Positions 1-6,478 of a DNA stretch of 7,187 nt are shown one piece after another. Positions within the stretch are counted from its first letter, which is position 1; the number at the start of each line of letters is the position of its first letter. Both the position numbers and the translations under genes were made by a program. Origin of the DNA: Flavobacteriaceae bacterium (lineage in GTDB: Bacteria > Bacteroidota > Bacteroidia > Flavobacteriales > Flavobacteriaceae); assembly GCA_013214275.1 (NCBI GenBank), contig JABSPP010000083.1:1-7187 (forward strand), written 5' to 3'. A model generated the notes under the pieces. It was given only the letters and a program-made list of their open reading frames with translations. It was not told the origin of the DNA and ran no database searches.

Positions 1-839
1 TGATCAATACCCTCCTCTGCAAATTTTTCAATTGTTTTATCAGTATAAGGCTGTAACCAAGGATCCCTGCCCAATCTCGATTGAAATGTGGTAACATATT
101 GATCCTCTTTCAATCCTAAATAATCAACAACCTGTCTTGTGGTCTCGTAACACTGATGTTTGTAGCAAAACTCATGAGCAGGAGAGGAAGACTGACAGCA
201 TTTAAAATGTTGATCAGACGGATTACAGTGACTTTTAGTAATATCCGACTTTCGAATATGGCGCTCAGGAACACCATGATAGGAAAACATGATCTTTTTC
301 CAATCTTTACCCGATAAATACGCTTTAATACTATCGCCCAAAACCTTGATGTATTCCCCTTTATTGTAAAAAGCTGGAATATGAGTCAGCACCATTTCTG
401 GGAAATACTTTTTTTGGAGTTCATGCGCCAATACCAAGATCGTTTCTGTGGTGGCCATGGCAAACTGAGGGTACAGAGGCACCATCAACACATCAGTCAC
501 ACCCTTATCGTAAAGCTCTTGCAAACCAGCTTTGATCGATGGATTTCCATAGCGCATCGCCAAAGCAACAGGAAAACTCGTTTTCTTCTGCACCTTCTCT
601 TGGAGCCGTTGAGACAAAACAATTAAAGGAGAACCTTCTTCCCACCAGATTTTTTTGTACGCCTTAGCAGATTTCCTAGGACGAGTGTTTAAAATAATTC
701 CCTTCACCAGCAACGCCCGAAGCAAATACGGAACGTCAATCACACGCTCATCCATTAAAAACTCACCCAAGTACCTTCTTACATCCTTGGTCTTGGTACT
801 ATCTGGCGATCCTAAGTTGATTAACAAGACTCCTTTCAT
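1..839 (-). CDS. hemH: Ferrochelatase, 3' end cut off by window edge
   Basis: Ferrochelatase inserts Fe2+ into protoporphyrin IX, the last step of protohaem synthesis; family members are cytoplasmic or membrane-associated. The frame is open from the ATG at 839 to the window edge, giving 279 residues of an expected 320-350. It begins MKGVLLINLGSPDS, the typical N-terminus. Further family marks are WWEEGSPL (65-72), MRYGNPSI (95-102), VPLYPQFA (120-127) with the following TTET, the catalytic-histidine motif SYHGVPERH (His188), and TFQSRLGRDPWL (251-262). The conserved C-terminal glutamate region lies outside the window. Residues 205-230 hold five cysteines (205, 214, 215, 225, 230), which resembles the internal [2Fe-2S]-binding segment described for some bacterial ferrochelatases; the cluster itself is inferred. 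The gene lies 138 nt downstream of the methyltransferase gene on the same strand. I see no convincing promoter of its own in that gap, so read-through is possible. Confidence 0.97.
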   Translation of the reverse strand, partial: MKGVLLINLGSPDSTKTKDVRRYLGEFLMDERVIDVPYLLRALLVKGIILNTRPRKSAKAYKKIWWEEGSPLIVLSQRLQEKVQKKTSFPVALAMRYGNPSIKAGLQELYDKGVTDVLMVPLYPQFAMATTETILVLAHELQKKYFPEMVLTHIPAFYNKGEYIKVLGDSIKAYLSGKDWKKIMFSYHGVPERHIRKSDITKSHCNPSDQHFKCCQSSSPAHEFCYKHQCYETTRQVVDYLGLKEDQYVTTFQSRLGRDPWLQPYTDKTIEKFAEEGID

Positions 840-977
840 AATGATTTAGACGAATAATTTTGTAGTAATATAGTTGGTATACAGCATCTGTTTACTGCAG
901 CTATTTTCATATTAAAATATTCTTGCTTTTTTCTCATCTGTCTATTTTTTGTGATGTTGCACATGATCTCTAATCTC

Positions 978-1505
978 TTAAAAAGGCATTTCTTTAACTG
1001 CTAATTTCTTTAGTTGGTTTGTAGCTTCATACAAACAAATAGCCATGCTATGAACAACATTCATGGAAGTATTATGTCCGTACATAGGTATGGCAATGGA
1101 AGCATCTAACAATTCAATATCCTGAATACCATACCGTTTACTGCCAAAGAGCAACACAATGTTTTCAAAGTCACAGAAATTGAAATGTTGGAGATCAGTA
1201 CTTTTGTCGGTAACTTCTATCCCAACAATGCCCTTCCCCTCAGACTTTAACTGCTGGATAAGTATTTCAAAATCGGTGTATAGCTCATACGGTATTTGAT
1301 CAACAGTATTTCGCGCCGTTCTCCTTACAATCCTGTTGTCAATAGTGGGTGACTGGTGGTGCAGATAGATTTTTGAAACCCCAAAACTCTCTGCAATACG
1401 AAAACACATCCCAATATTTTCGGGAGTCAGGATGGCATCACAAACAATGGTAATAGGAAATCGCTGTGTGCTGTTATGAATGTCAGAATGTGATAATTGC
1501 TTCAT
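978..1505 (-). CDS. SpoU/TrmH-family RNA 2'-O-methyltransferase
   Basis: Small SAM-dependent RNA ribose methyltransferase of the SPOUT superfamily, consisting of little more than the knotted catalytic domain (175 aa, no N-terminal RNA-binding extension). Motif 1 is NIGMCFRIAESFGV (30-43, with the likely catalytic Arg36). Motif 2 is LLFGSKRYGI (118-127). Motif 3 is IPMYGHNTSMNV (139-150), followed by the helix ending in CLYEA that closes the SAM pocket. Motif 2 has Lys123 where the family usually has Glu, and motif 3 has NVVHS where NVSxA is usual. I prefer the ATG at 1505; a TTG at 1511 would add two residues. The gene starts 15 nt after the AraC-family gene stops, so the two are probably co-transcribed. 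The substrate, a tRNA or rRNA nucleotide, cannot be read from the sequence. TrmH (tRNA Gm18) is only the nearest named relative, so I give no symbol. Confidence 0.9.
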   Translation of the reverse strand: MKQLSHSDIHNSTQRFPITIVCDAILTPENIGMCFRIAESFGVSKIYLHHQSPTIDNRIVRRTARNTVDQIPYELYTDFEILIQQLKSEGKGIVGIEVTDKSTDLQHFNFCDFENIVLLFGSKRYGIQDIELLDASIAIPMYGHNTSMNVVHSMAICLYEATNQLKKLAVKEMPF

Positions 1506-1520
1506 TGACAAACCATCAAA

Positions 1521-2408
1521 TTAATTGGTTAATGACATGACATACTTTTTTGGCGTAGTACCAAACTTTTTCTTAAAAGCCGCAATAAAATGACTAGCAG
1601 TGCTATAACCTACTTTTGAACCCACTTCATTCACATTATATTGATTGCTCTCTAGCAGCCTACGCGCGTGCTCCATTTTATAGTCGAACAAAAAACTATA
1701 TACCGTATCACCATAGATTTGTTTAAAGCCCTCTTTCAACTTTTTAATATTCAATCCAATCTCATTTGCCAACTCCTGTAAGCTAGGAGGTTCAGCCATC
1801 TGATGGATGATAATGTCCTTTGCCTTTCGGATTTTCTGAACATTCTGTTCATCAACTAAAAACGGACAGTATTCAGCCAAATTTGACTCATCTTGTTGAA
1901 AATGTAAACTCAAAAGCTCATAAACCTTGCCTTGGATATACAATTTACGAACAGAACTACTAATATTAGAATTGATCATTTGTTGTAAAACAATGCGAAC
2001 AGTCGGCTTAATTTCGATGTCATCATAATATTTTCTGTTGATATTTTCATCACTTAAAAAAGAGATGAACCCAGCCTCCTCAGAAAAAAGGGCATGAAAT
2101 TTTTTGATGGATACCAGCAAAGAAATAAGAACACTACCCGAGGAAATTGACAGGTTAATGGGCAGTTTTCTCTGAGGATTGTACAAAATAATAGACCGAC
2201 CGTCTAAAACATCCAATGAATACGAGTTCTTATTAAACAAAAATTGAGCACCACCCTTTACACAAAAATGTAATTGGATAAAAGTACTGTCGATGTCACG
2301 CTTAAATTCTACAGATGTATGACTCTCGTTTTTAAATTCCAGAAGGTGAAAACCTTCTTCAAAACTGAACTCTTGAAAAGTACTTTGAGCGACATTTTTT
2401 TCCATCAT
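1521..2408 (-). CDS. AraC-family (PchR-like) transcriptional regulator
   Basis: DNA-binding transcription factor of 295 aa. The C-terminal ~100 residues form the double helix-turn-helix AraC domain: HTH1 at about 208-229 (SLQELANEIGLNIKKLKEGF) and HTH2 at about 258-280 (NEVGSKVGYSTASHFIAAFK), ending in the family signature FKKKFGTTPKKY. The run KKLKEGFKQIYGDTVYSFL resembles the siderophore regulator PchR more than sugar-type AraC proteins. The N-terminal ~180 residues look like a beta-rich sensor domain and show no recognisable ligand motif. The start has two adjacent ATGs (2408 and 2405) with no Shine-Dalgarno. The gene is divergent from hemA across 210 nt, so control of the haem operon, of itself and of the downstream methyltransferase and hemH is a reasonable inference. 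A haem- or iron-related signal is a guess from context. The family call is firm; the regulon is inferred. Confidence 0.93.
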   Translation of the reverse strand: MMEKNVAQSTFQEFSFEEGFHLLEFKNESHTSVEFKRDIDSTFIQLHFCVKGGAQFLFNKNSYSLDVLDGRSIILYNPQRKLPINLSISSGSVLISLLVSIKKFHALFSEEAGFISFLSDENINRKYYDDIEIKPTVRIVLQQMINSNISSSVRKLYIQGKVYELLSLHFQQDESNLAEYCPFLVDEQNVQKIRKAKDIIIHQMAEPPSLQELANEIGLNIKKLKEGFKQIYGDTVYSFLFDYKMEHARRLLESNQYNVNEVGSKVGYSTASHFIAAFKKKFGTTPKKYVMSLTN

Positions 2409-2437
2409 AAAAAAGTTAAAAACAAACCGCTTTTATT

Positions 2438-2450
2438 TAGAATGGTTCTA
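2438..2450. promoter_or_regulatory. Perfect short palindrome, possible operator
   Basis: TAGAA-TGG-TTCTA is a perfect inverted repeat with 5-bp arms and a 3-nt centre. It lies about 30 nt inside the predicted leader of the AraC gene, where a bound protein could block elongation or initiation. It does not match a Fur box, and AraC proteins more often use direct repeats, so the binder is unknown. A palindrome this short can occur by chance. Confidence 0.25.
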
Positions 2451-2482
2451 CACAAGCGTATTTATACTTATTGGTTTTGCTG

Positions 2483-2516
2483 CAAATGTACAATTTTGTG
2501 ACAGCTTCTAATACAA
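2483..2516 (-). promoter_or_regulatory. Candidate Bacteroidota-type promoter of the AraC gene
   Basis: On the minus strand, TACATTTG (2490-2483) matches the Bacteroidota -7 consensus TAnnTTTG exactly. A TTG (2516-2514) within a TTTTTG run lies 23 nt upstream, at the long end of the accepted 17-23 nt spacing to the -33 element. Transcription would start near 2476 and leave a leader of roughly 70 nt before the ATG at 2408. No start site has been measured. Confidence 0.45.
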
Positions 2517-2585
2517 AAATTACTGAAAAAACATTGAACGATATAAAAAGTACCTCTAGCGACACTTTTATCAAAGATAAGGCTT

Positions 2586-2593
2586 TACTTTTG
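2586..2593 (+). promoter_or_regulatory. Candidate -7 element for the hemA operon
   Basis: TACTTTTG fits the Bacteroidota -7 consensus TAnnTTTG. It lies 25 nt before the hemA start codon, implying a leader of about 20 nt. No TTG sits at the right distance upstream; only TTT (2566-2568) is there, at 17 nt. A weak -33 element would fit an activator-dependent promoter, with the neighbouring AraC protein as the obvious candidate, but this is inference. Confidence 0.3.
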
Positions 2594-2618
2594 AATCGAA
2601 ATTAACTGAAAAGTAGTT

Positions 2619-3851
2619 TTGATAAACCAACAAAAAACACTATACAATATTGGAGTAAGCTACGTGAAAGCAGATGCACATACACGTGGTCGATATAGTT
2701 TGTCCAAGCAAAACCAGTTAAAATTACTACAAGAAGCAAAAAAGCACGGATTTCATCTCTTTGTACTGTCCACTTGCAACAGAACAGAAATTACAGGATT
2801 CGCAGAGCATCCTTACCAATTAATTCAATTGCTTTGCCAATATTCTGAAGGGAATGTTGAAGAATTTGCAAAAATTTCCACAGTATTTAAGGGCAAAGAA
2901 GCCATCAATCAGTTGTTTCGGGTGGGCGTTGGCTTAGAAAGTCAAATTTTAGGAGATTATGAAATTGTAAGTCAGTTAAAATTTGCTTTCAAACAAGCAA
3001 AGTATGTGGGGACTTCCAATGCCTATTTAGAGCGACTTGTAAACCTTGTTTTACAAGCAAGTAAAAAAGTAAAAAATCAGACTCGACTGAGTTCTGGAAC
3101 TACATCAGTTTCCTATGCAGCTGTCCAGTATATCATTAAAAATGTAGCACAGTATAACAATAAAAATATTCTGGTATTTGGTTTGGGTAAGATGGGTAAA
3201 CATACCTGTAAAAACCTAGCCGAATATACCCAGAACACCTCCGTTTGTCTAATCAACAGAACAGAAGAAAAAGCAGCTAATTTTGTGAAAGAGTACCCTT
3301 CGATTCGTCAAGAAAATATCAAAAATTTGTCACAAGAAATATCCAAAGCAGATATTTTGGTTGTTTCTACAGGTGCCGATACACCTACAGTTACAGCTCA
3401 ACACGTAGCAAGAGACAAGCAGTTGCTTATTTTAGACCTTTCCATGCCAGAAAATGTAGCTGAAGAGGTGGGTGCTTATCACGGAATTACGTTGGTGAAT
3501 GTTGACGAATTATCCAAAATCACTCATGAAACCTTAGCAGTTCGTGAGCAGGAAGTACCCCTTGCAGAAGCCATTATAGAACATCATAAAAACGAGCTTA
3601 ACGAATGGTTAGATCACAGGAAATTAGTTCCAGCCATCAATGCACTTAAAGAATCTCTTGTAGCAATACAAAAGGATGAGATTAGCTTCCACAAGAAAAA
3701 AATCAAAGGATTTGATGAACAGCAAGCAGAAATACTTACCAATAGATTTATACAAAAAATTACTACCCAGTTTGTAAAGCACCTAAAAGAAGAACACACC
3801 TCTGTTGACGACAGTATCCAAGTAATGTCCAAAGTTTTTGGCAACGCCTAA
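2619..3851 (+). CDS. hemA: Glutamyl-tRNA reductase (TTG start)
   Basis: NADPH-dependent reduction of glutamyl-tRNA(Glu) to glutamate-1-semialdehyde, the first committed step of the C5 route to haem and usually its main control point. The protein is 410 aa, close to the family norm. The catalytic domain carries YNIGVSY (9-15), then STCNRTE (51-57) with the nucleophilic Cys53, and the signature GLESQILGDYEI (105-116). The NADPH-binding domain has VFGLGKMGK (186-194), then INRTEEKA and ILDLSMPENV (271-280). The C-terminal helical dimerisation domain runs from about 305 to the end. The start must be TTG at 2619: an in-frame TGA lies four codons upstream with no ATG between, and the next GTG (Val16) would remove the conserved N-terminal strand. 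No Shine-Dalgarno is visible. This is the first gene of the operon and is divergent from the AraC gene. Confidence 0.98.
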   Translation: MINQQKTLYNIGVSYVKADAHTRGRYSLSKQNQLKLLQEAKKHGFHLFVLSTCNRTEITGFAEHPYQLIQLLCQYSEGNVEEFAKISTVFKGKEAINQLFRVGVGLESQILGDYEIVSQLKFAFKQAKYVGTSNAYLERLVNLVLQASKKVKNQTRLSSGTTSVSYAAVQYIIKNVAQYNNKNILVFGLGKMGKHTCKNLAEYTQNTSVCLINRTEEKAANFVKEYPSIRQENIKNLSQEISKADILVVSTGADTPTVTAQHVARDKQLLILDLSMPENVAEEVGAYHGITLVNVDELSKITHETLAVREQEVPLAEAIIEHHKNELNEWLDHRKLVPAINALKESLVAIQKDEISFHKKKIKGFDEQQAEILTNRFIQKITTQFVKHLKEEHTSVDDSIQVMSKVFGNA

Positions 3852-3860
3852 CCCAATTTG

Positions 3861-5441
3861 ATGCAAAGAACAATTAGAATCGGTACACGCGATAGTGAAC
3901 TTGCGTTATGGCAAGCTAAAAAAGTTCAACGGATGCTAAGAGAATTAGCATTCCAAACAGAAATTATTCCCATAAAATCTGTCGGAGACGTGGTCCTTAA
4001 CAAGCCGATTTATGAGTTAGAAGTTACAGGGGTTTTTACCAAGAACCTAGATATTGCCTTGCTAAATAATGACATTGATATTGCGGTTCACTCCATGAAA
4101 GATGTTCCCACAGTTTTACCCGAAGGAATCATTCAAGCAGCTGTATTGAAAAGAGCCAATTACAATGATATTCTTGTGTTGAAAGACACCGAAGAATTCT
4201 TTGCTCAAAAGGAAGCAGTCATTGCAACAGGAAGTTTGCGCAGAACAGCACAATGGTTAGATCGTTACCCAACACATACGCTGGTTGATCTTAGAGGTAA
4301 TGTAAACACACGGCTGAAAAAGCTATCAGACAATAACTGGGATGGAGCTATTTTTGCGGCAGCCGGATTGGAACGCATAGGAAAGCGACCAAAGGGAGCT
4401 GTAAATTTATCATGGATGATTCCAGCCCCTGCCCAGGGAGCAATCATGATCGCAGCATTGAGTGAAGATGAAGAAATAAAAGAGGCCTGTTTGCAGCTTA
4501 ATGATCAGAATACAGAAATATGTACGACCATCGAGCGTGAGTTTTTAAACCGATTAGAAGGCGGATGTACAGCACCAATTGGAGCCTTTGCCTTCATTGA
4601 CGAAGTACATTCTGAAATTAATTTCAAAGGAGTGCTTCTGTCTAGAGACGGAAAAAAGAAAATTCAAGTACAGAAAAAAGTTCCTTTAGGACGTCATAAA
4701 TACCTAGCAAAAGACTGTGCGAACTACATCATAGACAAAGGAGGAAGGCAGCTGATTTTTGAAGATATGGATGCTGAGAAAAAAATCTCAGTTTTTTCGA
4801 CAAAAAAGTTATCAGAAGCTCAAATCAAACTATTTCATAATGATATTGCATCAGAGAGTTCAGACTTTATCAAGATTCGATTCAACAGGATTCCTTCTAA
4901 GACCATCAATAAAAAGATAGAAAATGTGGTGATTACTAGTAAAAATGGTGCTGAAGCCATTCTTAATAATTTCACCAAAGACGAGTTAAATTTTGATCAT
5001 ATTTATTGCGTAGGGCGCAGAACTAAGAAATTTATCGAACAAAAAATAGGTGCAGTAAGTCACGTCGAAAGAAATGCACAAAAACTAGCTGAATACCTGT
5101 CTAAAGCTTTGGAAGGAAGTGAAGCTACATATTTTTGTAGTAATCTACGGCTAGATACTTTGCCAAAAATACTCTCTAAGAACGGGTGTAAAGTAAACGA
5201 AGTGGAAGCATACCAGACAATGTACAGTCCAGCCGAAGTGTCAGAAAAAGTAAATGGTGTCATGTTTTACAGCCCCTCTACAGTTCAAAGCTACATACAG
5301 AAAAATTCAGTTGAAAAAGTGGCCTTTTGTATTGGAGAATCTACAGCAAAGGAAGCAAGAAAACATTTTGATGTAGTAAAAGTAGCCAAAGTGCCCACAG
5401 TAGAAAGTGTGATCGAACAAGTAAACCTTTATTATGCATAA
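3861..5441 (+). CDS. hemC-hemD: Fused hydroxymethylbilane synthase / uroporphyrinogen-III synthase
   Basis: A 526-aa protein with two consecutive haem enzymes in one frame. Residues 1 to about 300 are HemC, which joins four porphobilinogens into hydroxymethylbilane. They show IRIGTRDSELALWQA, VHSMKDVP (77-84, catalytic Asp81), GSLRR (124-128), DLRGNVNTRL (143-152), PAPAQGA (188-194), and LEGGCTAPIGAF with Cys236, the dipyrromethane cofactor attachment site. Residues from about 308 to 526 are a full-length HemD, which cyclises hydroxymethylbilane with inversion of ring D. They show VITSKNGAEAIL (357-368), YCVGRRT (382-388), VEAYQT, FYSPSTVQSY (469-478) and FCIGESTAKEA (489-499). HemD is poorly conserved in general, but these blocks are recognisable. 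The ATG at 3861 is preferred over the TTG just before it; it lies 9 nt after hemA. An in-frame ATG (Met303, at 4767) sits right before the HemD domain. The two enzymes are usually separate proteins. Confidence 0.96.
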   Translation: MQRTIRIGTRDSELALWQAKKVQRMLRELAFQTEIIPIKSVGDVVLNKPIYELEVTGVFTKNLDIALLNNDIDIAVHSMKDVPTVLPEGIIQAAVLKRANYNDILVLKDTEEFFAQKEAVIATGSLRRTAQWLDRYPTHTLVDLRGNVNTRLKKLSDNNWDGAIFAAAGLERIGKRPKGAVNLSWMIPAPAQGAIMIAALSEDEEIKEACLQLNDQNTEICTTIEREFLNRLEGGCTAPIGAFAFIDEVHSEINFKGVLLSRDGKKKIQVQKKVPLGRHKYLAKDCANYIIDKGGRQLIFEDMDAEKKISVFSTKKLSEAQIKLFHNDIASESSDFIKIRFNRIPSKTINKKIENVVITSKNGAEAILNNFTKDELNFDHIYCVGRRTKKFIEQKIGAVSHVERNAQKLAEYLSKALEGSEATYFCSNLRLDTLPKILSKNGCKVNEVEAYQTMYSPAEVSEKVNGVMFYSPSTVQSYIQKNSVEKVAFCIGESTAKEARKHFDVVKVAKVPTVESVIEQVNLYYA

Positions 5442-6414
5442 CAGAATAAGAAGACCTAGGAGAAATCGTAAATCTGCTGCGATACGAGCTATGGTAGAAG
5501 AAACGAGATTGTCTGTAAATGACTTTATCTTTCCTTTATTCCTCATTGAAGGTTCAGATAAAAAAGAAGAGATTCCTTCTATGCCAGGAATTTACCGTTA
5601 TTCTCTTAATGTGCTTTTGGATGAAATTCAAGAATGTATGTATTTGGGAATCAAAGGATTTTGTGTGTTTCCCTCGCTAGGAGACAACAAAAAAGATAAA
5701 TATGCAACGGAGGGATATCGTAAAGATGGATTGTATATTCAAGCGTTGCGAAAAATCAAATCTAAGTTTCCGGAGATTGCTTTGATGACCGATATCGCCA
5801 TGGATCCCTATTCTAGTGACGGCCACGATGGAGTCTTAGAAAATGGAGAAATTCTCAACGACGAAACCCTAGAAATTCTCGGGAAAATGGCTTTGGCACA
5901 AGCAGAAGCTGGAGCCGATATTCTAGGGCCGTCTGATATGATGGATGGTCGTGTAGGCTATATTAGAAAGGTACTAGATGAAGCGGGCTATACACAGGTG
6001 TCTATCATGTCTTACACCGCAAAATATGCCAGTGCTTTCTATGGGCCGTTCCGAGACGCTCTGGATTCAGCCCCTAAATTTGGGGATAAAAAGACCTATC
6101 AGATGAACCCTGCCAATGCCAACGAAGCGCTGATCGAAGCGGATCTAGACATTGAAGAAGGTGCTGATATGATGATGGTAAAACCTGCGTTGGCATATCT
6201 GGATATTATCAAGTCACTAAAAGATCATTATAACGTCCCAATTACCGCATACAATGTAAGCGGTGAATATGCCATGCTTAAAGCTGCTTCAGAAAAGGGA
6301 TGGCTCGATGGTGAAAAAGTCATGATGGAAACCTTGCTAAGCATTAAAAGAGCAGGAGCCGATATCATCCTCACATATTTTGCAAAAGAAGCAGCGAGAA
6401 TCCTAATAAAATAA
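5434..6414 (+). CDS. hemB: Porphobilinogen synthase (delta-aminolevulinate dehydratase), Mg-type
   Basis: Condenses two 5-aminolevulinate molecules to porphobilinogen; the family forms cytoplasmic homo-octamers. The length of 326 aa is normal. Substrate-binding Schiff-base lysines are Lys197 in SYTAKYASAFYGPFRDA and Lys250 in MMVKPALAYLD. GPSDMMDGRVG (165-175) and YNVSGEYAM (273-281) are also typical; Glu278 matches the residue that anchors the allosteric Mg2+ in Mg-activated enzymes. The metal loop reads TDIAMDPYSSDGHDG (119-133), with Asp120, Asp124 and Asp132 where zinc enzymes have cysteines, so this enzyme should not need active-site zinc. The ATG at 5434 overlaps the last 8 nt of hemC-hemD in another frame, which suggests translational coupling. 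No Shine-Dalgarno is seen. Confidence 0.98.
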   Translation: MHNRIRRPRRNRKSAAIRAMVEETRLSVNDFIFPLFLIEGSDKKEEIPSMPGIYRYSLNVLLDEIQECMYLGIKGFCVFPSLGDNKKDKYATEGYRKDGLYIQALRKIKSKFPEIALMTDIAMDPYSSDGHDGVLENGEILNDETLEILGKMALAQAEAGADILGPSDMMDGRVGYIRKVLDEAGYTQVSIMSYTAKYASAFYGPFRDALDSAPKFGDKKTYQMNPANANEALIEADLDIEEGADMMMVKPALAYLDIIKSLKDHYNVPITAYNVSGEYAMLKAASEKGWLDGEKVMMETLLSIKRAGADIILTYFAKEAARILIK

Positions 6415-6426
6415 TACAAGAAAGGG

Positions 6427-6441
6427 TGGATTGATGGATTG
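6427..6441 (+). repeat. 7-bp tandem direct repeat in hemB-hemL gap
   Basis: TGGATTG occurs twice with one base between, 12 nt after the hemB stop. The 64-nt gap that holds it shows no hairpin plus T-run that would act as a terminator and no clear TAnnTTTG promoter. The operon therefore probably continues into hemL. The repeat has no known role and may be chance. Confidence 0.35.
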
Positions 6442-6478
6442 TAATTCATTTGAAGCCCCCAACTAACAACTGTGAATA

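Larger units (their letters stand above)
2411..2614. repeat. Cluster of five AAAAGT/ACTTTT hexamers between AraC gene and hemA
   Basis: Within the 210-nt divergent region the hexamer AAAAGT occurs at 2411-2416, 2546-2551 and 2609-2614, and its complement ACTTTT at 2564-2569 and 2587-2592. The last four have start-to-start spacings of 18, 23 and 22 nt, roughly two helical turns, and flank or overlap the candidate hemA -7 element. By rough hand estimate from base composition, fewer than one copy would be expected in this length. They could be half-sites for the neighbouring AraC-type regulator, but AT-rich DNA makes chance hard to exclude by eye. Confidence 0.3.

Noticed and set aside
381..849. 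Two plus-strand open frames (381-626 and 655-849)
   Set aside because: Both lie opposite ferrochelatase, which has unmistakable family motifs; their translations show no domain and are basic, His/Arg-rich shadow sequence.
954..964. ATGT-TGC-ACAT palindrome between the methyltransferase gene and hemH
   Set aside because: Arms are only 4 bp, it matches no full CRP/FNR site, and no promoter lies near it, so chance is the simplest reading.
840..977. Search for a hemH promoter or a terminator in the 138-nt gap
   Set aside because: No TAnnTTTG element on the minus strand and no stable hairpin followed by a T-run; nothing supportable to annotate.
2274..2501. Plus-strand open frame of 75 codons
   Set aside because: It overlaps the N-terminus and promoter region of the AraC gene on the opposite strand and shows no recognisable product.
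5307..5546. Minus-strand open frame of 79 codons with hydrophobic stretches
   Set aside because: It lies opposite the hemC-hemD / hemB junction; the hydrophobicity comes from reading AT-rich coding DNA backwards, and both sense genes are certain.
6415..6478. Possible terminator between hemB and hemL
   Set aside because: Only a 4-bp TTCA-TT-TGAA stem is visible, with no T-run; hemB and hemL are probably co-transcribed.
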